A DNA stretch of 47,565 nucleotides from Entamoeba histolytica HM-1:IMSS (taxonomy: Eukaryota; Evosea; Mastigamoebida; Endamoebidae). The notes under the pieces are model-generated. The model did no database searches. It had not been told where the DNA came from and saw nothing but the letters and a program-made list of their open reading frames with translations. Within the stretch, counting starts at the first letter, position 1; each line of letters starts with the position of its first letter. The stretch lies in NCBI RefSeq assembly GCF_000208925.1, contig NW_001914964.1, positions 1-47,565 of the forward strand, given 5' to 3'. This document shows positions 8,963 through 20,469 of the stretch, in pieces. The translations under genes were made by a program, and so were the position numbers.

Positions 8963-11900
8963 ATGTCATCTCATACTGGAGTTGTTTTATCCTTAAATTC
9001 GGTTTGTTTAATGAGGATTTAACGAATAAAAACATAAAAAAAAGAAAAGAATTAATTGAAGTTAGGGATTTGAAACAAAACTACGAAGGAAAGTTTGTGA
9101 AAGTTATTGTTAAATAAAGTGTGAGATAATAATAAAGTAGAGTTATAATCCAATTGCAAAACTTGGAGGTGGGTCACCATCAATTTCAAGTGAAGAAATT
9201 GACTCAATAAAACGACCACCATCACAATCATTTATTATATATGGGTCTCAACATAGAGAACAATCACCAAATGACTTTACATCGTTACTTTCACCACGTC
9301 AAAATGATCCACATAAATATAAAAAGAAAAAGGGTTTATTTCAAATTGGGTTAAATAAACTTGGTTTAAAAGATAGAACCTTTAACGAATTACCATGTGT
9401 TGTACATGAAATACTTCTATTTTTATATCATTCATTATTATTTGAAAATAAATATTTTGAAGATAAACCAATAAGTTATTTTAAACTTAGATTTGAAGCG
9501 TCACGTATTGTAGTAAAAGAAAATAGTCAATTAATGATAAGTCAAATAGATAAAATGAGTATTGAAGATTTACTAAAGAAAGGGTTTACAATGAATGATA
9601 GTTATTTATTAAAACAAAAAGCTCAAAGTGAAGATCGATGTCATTTCTTTTGTTTGTTATTAAATTCAAATAAAAAATAAAAAAAAAAAACAAAAATTAA
9701 ATAATAGATAACATGAATTTAAATAATGGAATTACTAATGAAGAATATGTTACATTAAATCATTTAGTACGACGTTATAATAATGAAACAAAACCTAATT
9801 TATATAAAGAGGTTGATGTAAAAATGGGATTTTTATTATTAAAGAATTATTTATTAAATTTACCAGTACCATTACTTAGTAGTAATGTATTAAATAAATT
9901 AGATATGATATTAATGATGAAAGATAAAATAAATAAAGATAAAATGGCATTATTATTTATTGAAGAAATTAAAACATCAATTTTAGAACATTTAAATGGA
10001 GAAAATGAATGTAGACTTGAAATAATAAAAGAAATTATTTTATTTATTAAATTTGTTTGTCAAAAACATAATATAATTAAAGAAGAAAAAGAATCAATGT
10101 ATCTTTGTTATTTTAATGCAATGTTACAAAATAATTTCTTTAGAAAAGAATATATTGATATAATAGAACAAATATGCTCTAATGAAATTTATTCAAAAGA
10201 AATTAATGATGTTTATCAATTTGATGGAGAATTTATTATAAAAAAATATTGTAATGTTTTATTTGCACCTTATATTATTCCTAATGATGTAGGATTTGAT
10301 AATACAAATGTAATAAATGGAAATTTATTTATTACTACACAAAGAATTGTTTTTATAAGTAAAGAAGAAATTGATGTATCAAAATTTTTTATTGTTAAAC
10401 AATTAGGAACTACTTTTTTATTTAATATTAATTCAATACAAATTATTAAAAAAGAATCATGTCATTATTTACGTTTATATCGTAAGGATTTGAAAATAAT
10501 AACATTTAAATTAAATGGTGAAACTGATAATTATGAAATGATTATTAATGACTTAAAAACAAATTATCAATGTATTAATGAAACTGATTTTATTCCTTTA
10601 AATCTTTATCAAATTTGTTCAACTAATAAAATTATTTCTTTTGATTGTCAAAGACTTGGAATAAAAGAAAGTGTTGAATTTGATGTAAATTATATTCCTA
10701 AATTTCCTACTTTTAATTGTGAAATTAAGTCTATTAGTGGACTTAAACCAATTATTATTTATCAAAATGAATTTAATTCTAAATTATTAAGATTTCCAAT
10801 TGGAATAAATGATACAAATGAAAGTATAAATACAACTACTTTTACATTATATGAATCTGGTATTACTATTCTTCCAATAAAATGTGAATTAAAACCAAAA
10901 AATGTTATTGAGAAATGTTTTAAGAAAATTCAAGATATTGTACCAAATGTTAATTTTGATTTAAATAAAAATATTTCAATATATAATGATGCTACTATTG
11001 AATTTTCTGGATTTATTAAAGATACTTTAATTGTTGTTAAGAATGTTGTTAAAGAAATGCAAAGAAGTAATTCTATTTTATTATTACAACCATATAATAT
11101 AAATGAAAGAATAATATCATTATTTTCTATATTAATTGAAATTGTTATTGATCCATATTATAGAACAATTGATGGATTTCTATTTCTATTTCAAAAAGAA
11201 TTACTTTCAGTGAATTTTTTTGAAAAAAATTCATATGATAATTCGATTTATTTTATTTTATTACTTTGTTCATTAGATATTATTATTCATGAAAATTCAC
11301 TTTCATTTGAATTTGATGATCATTTAATACGATTCTTATTTTGTTCATATTTATCTAATAGATTCTCTGAATTTAATGAAAAAATAATTGATTCTAGAAA
11401 TTCTATTATTCGATATATCTTAGTTTATAAGTCTTATTTCTTTAATATTTCTTATAAACCAAATGAACTTTCTATGTATTTAGTTATTCCTGAATGTCCA
11501 TGTTGTATTCTCTTTGATGAATGGATGAATTTTAATAAAGAAGCAGTATGTTTATACACAACTAAAACAATGACAACAAAAAATACAAATATGAATTTAG
11601 TTGATTTTCCACCAATTCCACTCTCTTTAAATATACTCTCAACAATCTCAATTATTAATCTTAACAATAATCGTTTAAAAGAATTTCCTTTAGCATTATG
11701 TCAATTATCTCATCTAAAAGAGATTAGACTTAATGATAACTCATTATTTTGGATAACACCTCTTATTTCTGAATTATCTAATTTAACTTTTTTGGGACTA
11801 GCTAACAATAAACTAACTCAATTACCAGACCTTTCTAATATTCCTCTTAGAAAGTTAGATATTTCATCAAATTGTTTTCCCAAAGAATTTAATTTTGAAG

Positions 11901-14815
11901 TTGGAAATGATCTTGAACTTTTAAAAGCAGCTGAGTTGAATAATTATCCAGCTGTTTTAAGAGATCTTCCGTGTTTAACTTCATTAGATTGTTCTAAATG
12001 TCATTTTGATATCTCAGATATTATCTCAAGACCACCAATTAATTTACAAGAACTTATTATTAGTGGGTGTCATCTTCCTATTATTCCAGAAGAAATTACT
12101 CAATTGTCAATCACAAAACTTGATGTTTCTGATAATTCAATTAATAAAATGAATTATTCATTCTTTACGATGACTAACCTACGGGTTTTGAATTTATCTC
12201 AAAATCATACTAATGGTAAAAATGCATTATTTAAAACAATGAAGTCACTTACAGTTATTTGTAATAATGTAAAAACAAAAAAGTATAGAAAGTCAATTCT
12301 TAGTCCAAATACTATTTGGACAGGAAAAGATATTAATGGAGTGTATGAAGAAACTCAGATTCAACAATTAGAAAAAATTATTATTACAGGCGATGAATTT
12401 AGAAAAGAAGTTTTTTCCTATCTCCAAAGAAAAATGGGGAAAGAAGGAACAGTTCAAACAATTAATGACTGTTCATTTATTTTTGAGTCAAAAGAACAAA
12501 AGAAAAAGAAAAATAAAATTGATAGAATTTCTGTTGTCTGTATGTCAGTTAATCAAATGAAAGAAAGAATTTGGAAATTACATCGGTCTGTATTTGTGAT
12601 TTGCAAAAACGAAAAAAATGGAAATGAAATTGATGAGATATTTGAGATTTTAAGTAGTTTAAAGAAACCTATTACTGGACATGTAGTCTTTGGAACTGAA
12701 ATGAATGCTAAAGTATTAAGTAAATATAATAAAGAAATATTTACACTTGATTTACATTTCTATACTATAGAAAAGAAATCAAAAAAATGTCCAACTTTAG
12801 TTAATAAAATTATGAAACAAATTATAAAATTTAATGAAATTAATGAAACAATTGAAGAAGAAAGTGGAAAATTAGTTAAAGAATTAGAAGGATTAACAAT
12901 ACCAGGATTTTGTTTAACGATTGGGAAAATTAAAGAAGTTATGTGTTGTTTAGAATTAAGTCAAATTGATATGGTATTAGAATTTCTTATTAAAAATGGA
13001 TATTTTCTTACTAATGAAGATTTAATTCATTATAATATTGAAGAATTATTAAAAGATGAAAAAGAAGTTGTTGTTGATTGTGAATTATTTAATTTAACAG
13101 ATAAATTATTGAAGAAAGGAAGTAGTAGAAATGGATTTATTACAACAAGTGTATTTGAGGTATTAGGAATAAAAGATCAACACTTAGAATTTATTATTTC
13201 AATATTAGAAATGTATGGAATTATTCTTCAATGTACTGCTCAAACATTTGCTAATATTGGTATTAGTAATGAATTTAATAAAGCTTATAATAGTTGTGTT
13301 GATCAAACAAAGTATATTTCTAGTGAATTAATGAATAAAGAAAACTCATCAAATGGAAGTTCATTTGTACCATTTTTAGTAACAGAATTAAGAGATATTG
13401 AAGGGTTATTGATATATCCATATCATGAATTAGTTCATAGTTATGAAAATAGTTCATGGCCATTACAACATCATAAAAATGAAAATGAAATAGGAAGAAG
13501 TTTTATTTTGAGTAAATATAATGATAAAATCATTAATACTATTCTTTGTAGTTTTATGATTAAATATGAAGTTCATTGTTATTGGAGAAATGGTGCCATT
13601 GTTGTTATTGAAGATACTGATGGAAGTGGAAAAGGATATTTAATGGTTTCTGTTGATGAAAGTAAAAGGTCAGTTAATATAAGAATAAGATTTCTTGTTT
13701 CTAATGAAAGAATACCATTTTATATTGCAAAAGTAATAAAAAGTAATAGAATTTTATTAGAAAATATATTAGATTGTTATGAATGTAAAATAGAAAAACA
13801 ACAAATAATGTGTCCTGAATGTTTAATGAATGGAAATATTAATTGTTTAACTGAAAGAGAAATTAATGAGTCTATTGAAAAATTTAAATTTCATGTTAAA
13901 AGTAGAGTTTGTATTCATACAATTAATACTGTAAGTTGTTCTCTTGATATGATTATTGAAACATTACCAAAAAAATATCTTAAATCATTAAACGAATATG
14001 ATTTAATTAAAGATGTTGGTGTTGGTTCTAATTCAATTATTTCATTATTTAAACAAAGAAAAACACAAGAATTAATTGTTGCAAAGATTGGTAAAATTGA
14101 TTTAAGTGATAATGGACTTGATGATTCTAATACATCAATTAATATATTTGCAAATTTAGTTGAAGAATATTTAAGAGAAATTTTCTTTATTACATTCCCT
14201 AAAAGTGATTATATAGCTCAAATCTATGGTTATTGTATTAATCCATTATTCGTTACTATGGAATATTTTAATGGTGGAAGTTTATATCATTTAATTAATG
14301 AAACTTCAATGGAATTTACTAACACATTAGTATTAGATATAGCTAAACAAATAGCTTTTGGAATGAATGAAATTCATTCTTATAAAATGCCATTAATTCA
14401 CAGAGACCTGAAGTCTCCAAATATTCTCATCAGATTAAATGAAGATGGATCATTTAAAAATTGTGCATTAAGTGATTTTGGTCAGACTGTTCCTGTCTCA
14501 GCTAATATAAATGCGGTTGTTGAATGCCCTTATTGGCTTGCACCTGAAGTAATTAATGGAGAACCTTTCACACAAAAAAGTGATGTATTTTCTTATGCAA
14601 TAATTCTATGGGAATTAAAAAATAAACAACCACCTTACAAAAGCTTCAAATACTTCAGTGATATTAGAGAAAAAGTTAAAAATGGATGGAGACTCCCACT
14701 TGGTAATTCATTCAAATTTTTAAATGAAATAATCTCTCAATGTTGGGATCCAATCCCTCAAAACCGTCCTTCATTTAAACAAATCGTAGATAAATTAAAT
14801 GGAATTGTAATTTAA
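8963..14815 (+). CDS. Roco-family multidomain kinase: RhoGAP-like / GRAM / pseudo-myotubularin / LRR / Roc-COR / TKL kinase
   Basis: I propose exons 8963-9001, 9141-9651 and 9708-14815 (1,885 residues). Both introns are GTTTGT...TAG and both junctions keep frame; the intronless reading from 9713 would lose the N-terminus. Domains by eye: RhoGAP-like (about 75-315) with FK where the arginine finger FR is expected; PH-GRAM (about 350-460; GNLFITTQRIVFIS); myotubularin-like (to about 740) keeping IDPYYRTIDGF but lacking the HCxxxxxR catalytic loop; leucine-rich repeats (about 827-1027); a Roc-like region without a P-loop; COR (about 1240-1515); TKL kinase (about 1625-1884) with VAK, HRDLKSPN, DFG and APE. 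The order recalls Dictyostelium Pats1 and other Roco proteins. Likely a cytoplasmic, membrane-recruited signalling kinase. The kinase and LRR calls are firm; the Roc and RhoGAP calls are weaker. Confidence 0.85.
9002..9140 (+). other. Proposed intron 1 of the Roco kinase gene
   Basis: The 139-nt segment starts GTTTGTTTAA and ends AAAGTAG, the Entamoeba splice consensus. Removing it joins codon 13 (TCG) to AGT in phase 0 and links an ATG at 8963 to a 511-nt open exon that has no ATG of its own. A second GTTTGT at 9093 could serve as an alternative donor, but its upstream frame hits a stop at 9063-9065 without an ATG. Confidence 0.65.
9652..9707 (+). other. Proposed intron 2 of the Roco kinase gene
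   Basis: The 56-nt segment starts GTTTGTTATT and ends AATAATAG, and it contains the in-frame stop of exon 2. Splicing joins T(9651) to AT(9708-9709) as one codon and enters exactly the frame of the long downstream exon five bases before its first ATG. Exon 2 and the start of exon 3 together make a plausible RhoGAP-like fold. Confidence 0.75.
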
Positions 14816-16127
14816 ATCACACTTTTTTGATTCTTCTTATTTTAACTCAAATAAACTTCTTAAAAAATGTTAAAATAATATTTTAAATGACTTTATCTAT
14901 TTTACAAATAAAATTAAACTCATTAAGTATTTGTCAAATTTAAAAAGCTTTACATAACCTGAAAATGCATGTAAATAATGTAATTGACACTATACAATAT
15001 TCTATATGTTAATGTATGAATTTAAGATAAAACTAATCTTCTATTTTTTTAAGAAGAGTTTTTTGAACTTTACCAACGTAACAATTGACTGTAATGATTT
15101 TTTAAGATAGTAACACACATCTATATATTTTGTAACTCTCTTATCTTTCAATGGTGTTGAATGGAAGAAGAATGGGTAATTGCAAAAATACAAAAATAAC
15201 TATTATTTAAATTGAGACTTTCTCTTTTCATTTACTTACTCCTTAATATGAAACTCCTCCAAAAAAGAATAACAATTAAATTTACCTTACAACAGATCTT
15301 CATAATAAGTGCTAATAAAGATGTTTAATATGAAACTTTCTATAGACACTTCTGAAAATTCTTCTTTTCTTTAGTAAAGAGAATTTATTCCTTTTTATTG
15401 ACGCTTTATTTAGTCTGAAAAACAACCACAACACCTTCTTTAATAAAGCTTATGATTATCAGATAAATTGGTTACAACCAAAGGTATTAATAACATTTTC
15501 ATTTAATAATTGACTATGAAAAAAAAATGATATTTGATTGATTTTAGCTAGTCAAATTACTATGAAATAAGAAATACGTTTATAGTTCAATACGACTTGA
15601 CAGTTATAATCAAAACATCATTTCAAACAATGTTACTTTTGAATTTTAACGTAATTTAACTGATAACAAAAACTAATACAACAACAAAATAACTAAATTT
15701 CAATTAATATAATAAATATTATTTAAACAAGAAAATAAAAGTATTTGTGTTATAAAATAAGTAAATTCATTAAGAATATGAGTATTTTATATAAACGAAG
15801 ATTATAATGAATGTTCAAATATTCTTTTAATAATGTACTAAGAAAAAGAAGTAATTAATACTAAAGAAAATTAAATTTAAAATAAAAGAAGTTTAAAGAA
15901 AAAATAAAAAAGGGAAAAGAAACAAAATAAAAGTAAATTAAAAATATTAATTACAAAATATTTTCTTTAAGTAAAGAAACAAAATTAATTTAATAAAATG
16001 AATAGAAACAATTTTTAATAATAAATAAATTAAAGAAAAAGATGAAAATAATTGATTAAATTAACATTAAAGTTAATTTATGTTTTTATAACAAATGAAT
16101 AAAAATATTATTATTTAATTATTTAAT
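14816..16127. other. Convergent intergenic region, 1.3 kb
   Basis: This lies between the 3' ends of the Roco kinase (plus) and the acyl-CoA-synthetase-like gene (minus). It is AT-rich, with T-rich sequence up to about 15.5 kb and A-rich sequence after that. No open frame above background, no tRNA-like fold and no similarity to the LINE, SINE or X repeats was seen. It presumably holds both 3' UTRs. Confidence 0.5.
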
Positions 16128-18452
16128 TTAATCTTTCTTAGAATTCTTTTTTTCTTCCTTCTTTTGTTTCTTTGCTTGTTTTTCTCTTTCTTTTTCTTCT
16201 TTTCTTCTTTGTTTTTGAATTTCTTCTTGTTCTTTCTTTCTTTTCTTTTCATCTGCTTCTTCAACAGCTTTAGGTTGATGATATAATTTATCAATTCCTT
16301 TCTCATACTTTTTAATTGTTGCATTTCTTTTCTCCATTGAAGTATTTGATTCAGTAGCACATTCAACATCAGGTAAATCAACAACAACAAATTTCTTTAT
16401 TCTATATGATCTTGGTAATGTTTGATTAAATGCTTCAACTTTTTGTCTTAAGAATGTACCAAAGAATGCATCACTTCTAATATTTTCTTTACTTGGACAT
16501 TTTTCTTTTAATTCTTCTTTTGCTTTATCATAATTAATTTCAAATAATGCTGAAAGGAATTTTTCATTTTCTCCAAGAATAATACATTTAACAATAGTAG
16601 GAATAGTACATAACATTTTTTCAATATAATGTGGTTCAATCATTTCTGCATTAGAAGTAACAATTAATGGATATTTATATCCATTTGGTTGATAAAATTC
16701 TTCTTTTTCTTTACCAAACTTAGATGATGTTGCCATTAAATATGTTTTAAATCCATTTTCAAATGGATAAACATGTTGACTTCCTTCATTACAATATCCA
16801 CATGAAACAACACTTCCATTTGCAACAATTTCTCCTTCTCTTATTTCAATATTACATTCTTTTACTTTACATCCATAACTTCCTGGAACATATAAATTTT
16901 TCTTTTGCATTAAACAAAATCCTGTTGTTTCTGGTAACATTAATCCTTCAAATACAGTAATTCCAAGTCCAAGACATTTTGCTCTTGATTTTTCACTCAT
17001 AACTCCCCAACATGCACAATAACATTTATGTAATCCAATAGCTTTTAATGCTTTATTATAAACAAGAGTTCTTGAAATTCCATATCCTTTTGGTTTAGAT
17101 TCTCCAACTCCTTGTTTCATTTGTCCATCAACTCCTTTTTTAGCTGCAAAATTTTTTGCTTTACGAGTAAGAATAGTAGACTTATCAATTTTATCACTAG
17201 CATAATTTGATATTTTTTCATATATTCTTGGTGTTCCTAACATAAACTTTGGCTTATGTTGTTTTAACATTTTCATAAATTTAGGTCCTCCAAATTGAAG
17301 ATCTGTTGGTTGTGCAATAATTACATGTAATTCTGCATTTAATGCAAAATACATTCCATATATTCTTTCTCCAAATGCTGATTGTGGAAGTACTTCCATA
17401 ATAGTCATTTCTGATGATAATCCTGGATCATTTGATTTTAATGCTGCACAAATATTTGAATGTGTCCAAATAACTCCTTTATAACCTTGTCCATGAACTA
17501 ATGGAATAATTTCTGCTACTGTTTCTGGTTTTAATTCTTTTAATTGCTCTTCAAATGCTGTTTTATCAACTTTTTCATTAAAGTAAACACTCATTGAACA
17601 AAGGTTTTTATCTTTTCCAACATCAGTTCCAACAATGACAAGTTGTAAGTTCTCATGTGTTTTTTGAACTTCTTTGAAATTATCAATAATAGTATTATCA
17701 ATAAATGCAACATCTGCATTTATTAAATTAACAATTGATTCAAATCTATATGTTGGTAATGTTGGATTAACATAACAAACATATCTTCCTGTTAACATTG
17801 CTGCAAATCCAATAGAATATGCATTTTCACTATTTGCCATTGAAATAATAACTGCTTTATGTGTTTGTTTTAAAAATCCACATGCAAATCCTTCTACATC
17901 ATTAATAAATTCTTTCCATGTTTTTTCTCTTATTTTATTTCCAAGAACAGTATATGCTTTCTTTTCATATGCTTTAGCTTTATTATATAATGATGCTAAT
18001 GTTTCATTATTATTAACTAATCTCTTTTGTTGTTCTTCTGTTAATTTTCCGTTAAAATTACAAATTTCTTCTTCTCCATTAATAAATGGTGAAATTGGTT
18101 TAGAAAATGCTCTTGGTGGTTCTTGAACTTCTTTTTGTTCTTCTGCTTTATTTTCTTCTTGTGGAGATACACTTGATGGTTTTGCAATTTCTACTGGTGG
18201 AATATCTGGTGAACTAGAAGCAGATGGTGATCCTCCAATTTCTTCAACAGTTAATTCAGCTGGTTGAGCAAGTGGTGTTTCTGGTTTTTCTTCAACAACA
18301 ACAGGTCTTGGTGATGGTGTTGGTTCTTGAGAAACAGGTGTTTCTACTTGTTGTTGGTTTTCTTTTTCATTTGAGCTTACAGTTGAAGATGAAGACATTG
18401 ATGATTTTGTTGATTGTGAAGTAGAATGAGAGTGTTCTGAATTGTCTGACAT
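16128..18452 (-). CDS. Long-chain acyl-CoA-synthetase-like protein, probably a pseudoenzyme
   Basis: The protein has 774 residues. Residues 1-125 are Ser/Pro/Glu-rich and disordered. The middle follows the AMP-forming acyl-CoA synthetase fold (KAYEKKAYTVLGNKIREKTW, ICAALKSNDPGL, PKFMLGTPRIYEKI, and AEMIEPHYIEKM in the C-terminal lobe). The last ~55 residues are a Lys/Glu coiled tail. The catalytic motifs are eroded. The Ser/Thr/Gly-rich nucleotide loop (YTSGTTGxPKG in active enzymes) reads LVHGQGYKG near residue 320, the GYGxTE motif reads LMLPETTG near 507, and the TGD motif reads ATSSKFG near 571. ATP binding therefore looks doubtful, and a scaffold or lipid-sensing role is possible. The start is the first ATG, in short-leader context attcatttATG. 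It runs divergently from the gene at 18959. Confidence 0.8.
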   Translation of the reverse strand: MSDNSEHSHSTSQSTKSSMSSSSTVSSNEKENQQQVETPVSQEPTPSPRPVVVEEKPETPLAQPAELTVEEIGGSPSASSSPDIPPVEIAKPSSVSPQEENKAEEQKEVQEPPRAFSKPISPFINGEEEICNFNGKLTEEQQKRLVNNNETLASLYNKAKAYEKKAYTVLGNKIREKTWKEFINDVEGFACGFLKQTHKAVIISMANSENAYSIGFAAMLTGRYVCYVNPTLPTYRFESIVNLINADVAFIDNTIIDNFKEVQKTHENLQLVIVGTDVGKDKNLCSMSVYFNEKVDKTAFEEQLKELKPETVAEIIPLVHGQGYKGVIWTHSNICAALKSNDPGLSSEMTIMEVLPQSAFGERIYGMYFALNAELHVIIAQPTDLQFGGPKFMKMLKQHKPKFMLGTPRIYEKISNYASDKIDKSTILTRKAKNFAAKKGVDGQMKQGVGESKPKGYGISRTLVYNKALKAIGLHKCYCACWGVMSEKSRAKCLGLGITVFEGLMLPETTGFCLMQKKNLYVPGSYGCKVKECNIEIREGEIVANGSVVSCGYCNEGSQHVYPFENGFKTYLMATSSKFGKEKEEFYQPNGYKYPLIVTSNAEMIEPHYIEKMLCTIPTIVKCIILGENEKFLSALFEINYDKAKEELKEKCPSKENIRSDAFFGTFLRQKVEAFNQTLPRSYRIKKFVVVDLPDVECATESNTSMEKRNATIKKYEKGIDKLYHQPKAVEEADEKKRKKEQEEIQKQRRKEEKEREKQAKKQKKEEKKNSKKD

Positions 18453-18958
18453 AAATGAATAGTTTAATTCTTAGTTAGACACTGACGAGTTCTTAAATGT
18501 CTCAAAAATAAAAGCTATTTTGGTTGTAATTAGTGAGTTGAAATTCCTTGAAATTTGCCTGTTTGTTTCTTTTTTACCAACTTAATCGCTTAAAACCTGC
18601 TTTTTTTCTTCTTCTATTTTGAAATGCTACCATTTTCAGTAGTTAACACTTTGAAGTTTATCTGATTCTTTTTCTACTTTATTAAATCGGGAATATCCCT
18701 TAATTGTTTTATCCTTTTAAATGACACGTTTAGGTGACGATATTCTTTTCTATTTTATTATTTCTTTAAAATAAAAATATCATTTTCTTTTTTTTAAAGT
18801 TACTCTGAACCTTTTTTTCAACAATACTTTATTTTTAGGATATTTTTTACTTAACATCATTTCTTCATCACTTTTTTTCTTTTTCTTTTTCTTTTTATTT
18901 TTTTTTTTTAAATGAAAGTTTTATATTTAAAGATTTCATAAGTGTCATTTTATTATTA
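18453..18958. promoter_or_regulatory. Divergent promoter region
   Basis: This 506-bp interval lies between two genes transcribed away from each other, so it must hold both promoters. On the plus side, tatttaaag at 18924-18932 matches the Entamoeba TATA-like consensus and lies 27 bp before the ATG at 18959, which fits the very short leaders typical of this genus. I could not pick a matching box for the minus-strand gene. T-runs dominate at 18.78-18.91 kb. Confidence 0.5.
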
Positions 18959-20263
18959 ATGAACCAAACATCTTATTCACCCAATGTCAATGAAAATAAT
19001 ATTGTATTTGGAGACGTCACAACAAGTGTACATACTCCACAACAAAGCTATGAAGGTTACCAACAAAGCTATGAAGGTTACCAACAAAGCTATGAAGGTC
19101 AACATGTCAGAATTAATCCAATTCCAATGAATGGTTGTTTATATAATTTGTGCCAATCCCAAAATTTAGAAAACAATTCTTTCAAACAATTCAACAACGA
19201 AAAAAAACAAACGTCATTTGTCAACCAAGAAAATAGTTTTAAAGGAGAAATAACACCAGACATCATTTATAATGATGTTTTTAATATTCAACAATTGTTG
19301 AATGAGTTTCAAAACCAATATATCACTCGTAGTGATTATATTACATTTCGTTTATTAACTCTTACGTTGCAAAGTCTTTTACACATAACCTTTTATATGA
19401 AAAAGTTAGAGTCTGAAAAATTAATTAATTCAAAGCCAAGTACTAATGAAACAAAAGGTAGTGAATCTAGTAAAACTGATCTCACAAAGTCATGCAAAGG
19501 TCAAAAAGCTCATACTAAAGAAGATGAGAAAAAATTACATTCTAGTGACAGTGAAAGTAGTGATAGTGAAAGTAGTTATAGTGATAGTGATAGCGAAAGT
19601 AGTGATAGTGAGGATGAAGAAAGTAGTACTGAAAGCGATTCTCCTAGTGATAGGGAAATACGTCGTCAACTGGCTTCAAAACATGCAAAGGTTCACCCAG
19701 TAGGAACAGTTCTAAATTCATTTAGAGAAATTGCTCCTTTATATTTGAAAAAAAAAAATAAAAAGTTTGAAAAGAAACAAGCAAAAGAGTTATTTTATTA
19801 TAACAATTATTCTAATGAGGAAGAACCAAAGGTTATTAGAAATAAAATAATTGAAGCAATGAATAATACCAATATATCTCTATTTATTCTTACATTAGAC
19901 AGTTGTGTTGCTACATTCTCAAAACAAAAATCTGAAGCCGAGAAAGGATGGAATGAGGATGATAGTTTTAAAATTTATCAATTGGTGAAGAATAGAGAAC
20001 AATGTTATGTTGAGTTAAAGTCTGAAGAACATAAAAGCTTTGAAATAAATAAGAATCCTCTCTATGACATTCTTACAGCCTATGGTGCATTTTCTATTAC
20101 AGGAAAATTAGAGATATGTTATAAACCTGATGGTGATATCTCTGGTACTTTGCCATATACTGTTGTTGTTCCAAAAGGTAGTAATCCTCTTGAAACACTT
20201 GGAGGTAATCCAAGGGATATTAAAGAAAAAATTGAACGAATACTTATCGTAAAATGGTACTAG
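18959..20263 (+). CDS. Unknown acidic protein with an N-terminal YQQSYEG repeat and an Asp/Ser-rich linker
   Basis: The protein has 434 residues and I do not recognise the family. Residues 28-47 are three copies of the heptad (Y/Q)QQSYEG, encoded by nearly perfect 21-bp repeats. Residues 95-140 look helical (IQQLLNEFQNQYITRSDYIT). Residues 165-230 are disordered with a long run of SDSESSDSE type, dense in casein-kinase-2-like sites. The C-terminal ~170 residues look folded (ISLFILTLDSCVATFS, then PLYDILTAYGAFSITGK, ending ERILIVKWY). The Q/Y/S/G repeat is low complexity of the kind found in RNA-granule or transcription-factor tails. It is convergent with the S41 gene, with 206 bp between the stop codons. 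Confidence 0.75.
   Translation: MNQTSYSPNVNENNIVFGDVTTSVHTPQQSYEGYQQSYEGYQQSYEGQHVRINPIPMNGCLYNLCQSQNLENNSFKQFNNEKKQTSFVNQENSFKGEITPDIIYNDVFNIQQLLNEFQNQYITRSDYITFRLLTLTLQSLLHITFYMKKLESEKLINSKPSTNETKGSESSKTDLTKSCKGQKAHTKEDEKKLHSSDSESSDSESSYSDSDSESSDSEDEESSTESDSPSDREIRRQLASKHAKVHPVGTVLNSFREIAPLYLKKKNKKFEKKQAKELFYYNNYSNEEEPKVIRNKIIEAMNNTNISLFILTLDSCVATFSKQKSEAEKGWNEDDSFKIYQLVKNREQCYVELKSEEHKSFEINKNPLYDILTAYGAFSITGKLEICYKPDGDISGTLPYTVVVPKGSNPLETLGGNPRDIKEKIERILIVKWY
19040..19099 (+). repeat. In-gene 21-bp tandem repeat, 2.9 copies
   Basis: Units 19040-19060 and 19061-19081 are identical, and the third (19082-19099) is complete to 18 bp. The repeat keeps frame and encodes QQSYEGY. Perfect units imply recent or ongoing slippage or conversion, so the length probably varies between strains. 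Confidence 0.95.
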
Positions 20264-20469
20264 GAAGTATTTTTTTGCTAAAACTAATTGAAATTGCTTG
20301 AATTGAAAAATTTAATTGTTATGTATAACAAATATATTTGTATTAATTAAAAGAATAATAAATGTTATTTTTCATTACTATTTTTATCAAAAACAATAAC
20401 ATTTTTAAAAACTCTTTTTTGTTATAAAGAAAAAAAAAAGAAATATTTATTTAAACCAAATTTCCTCAA

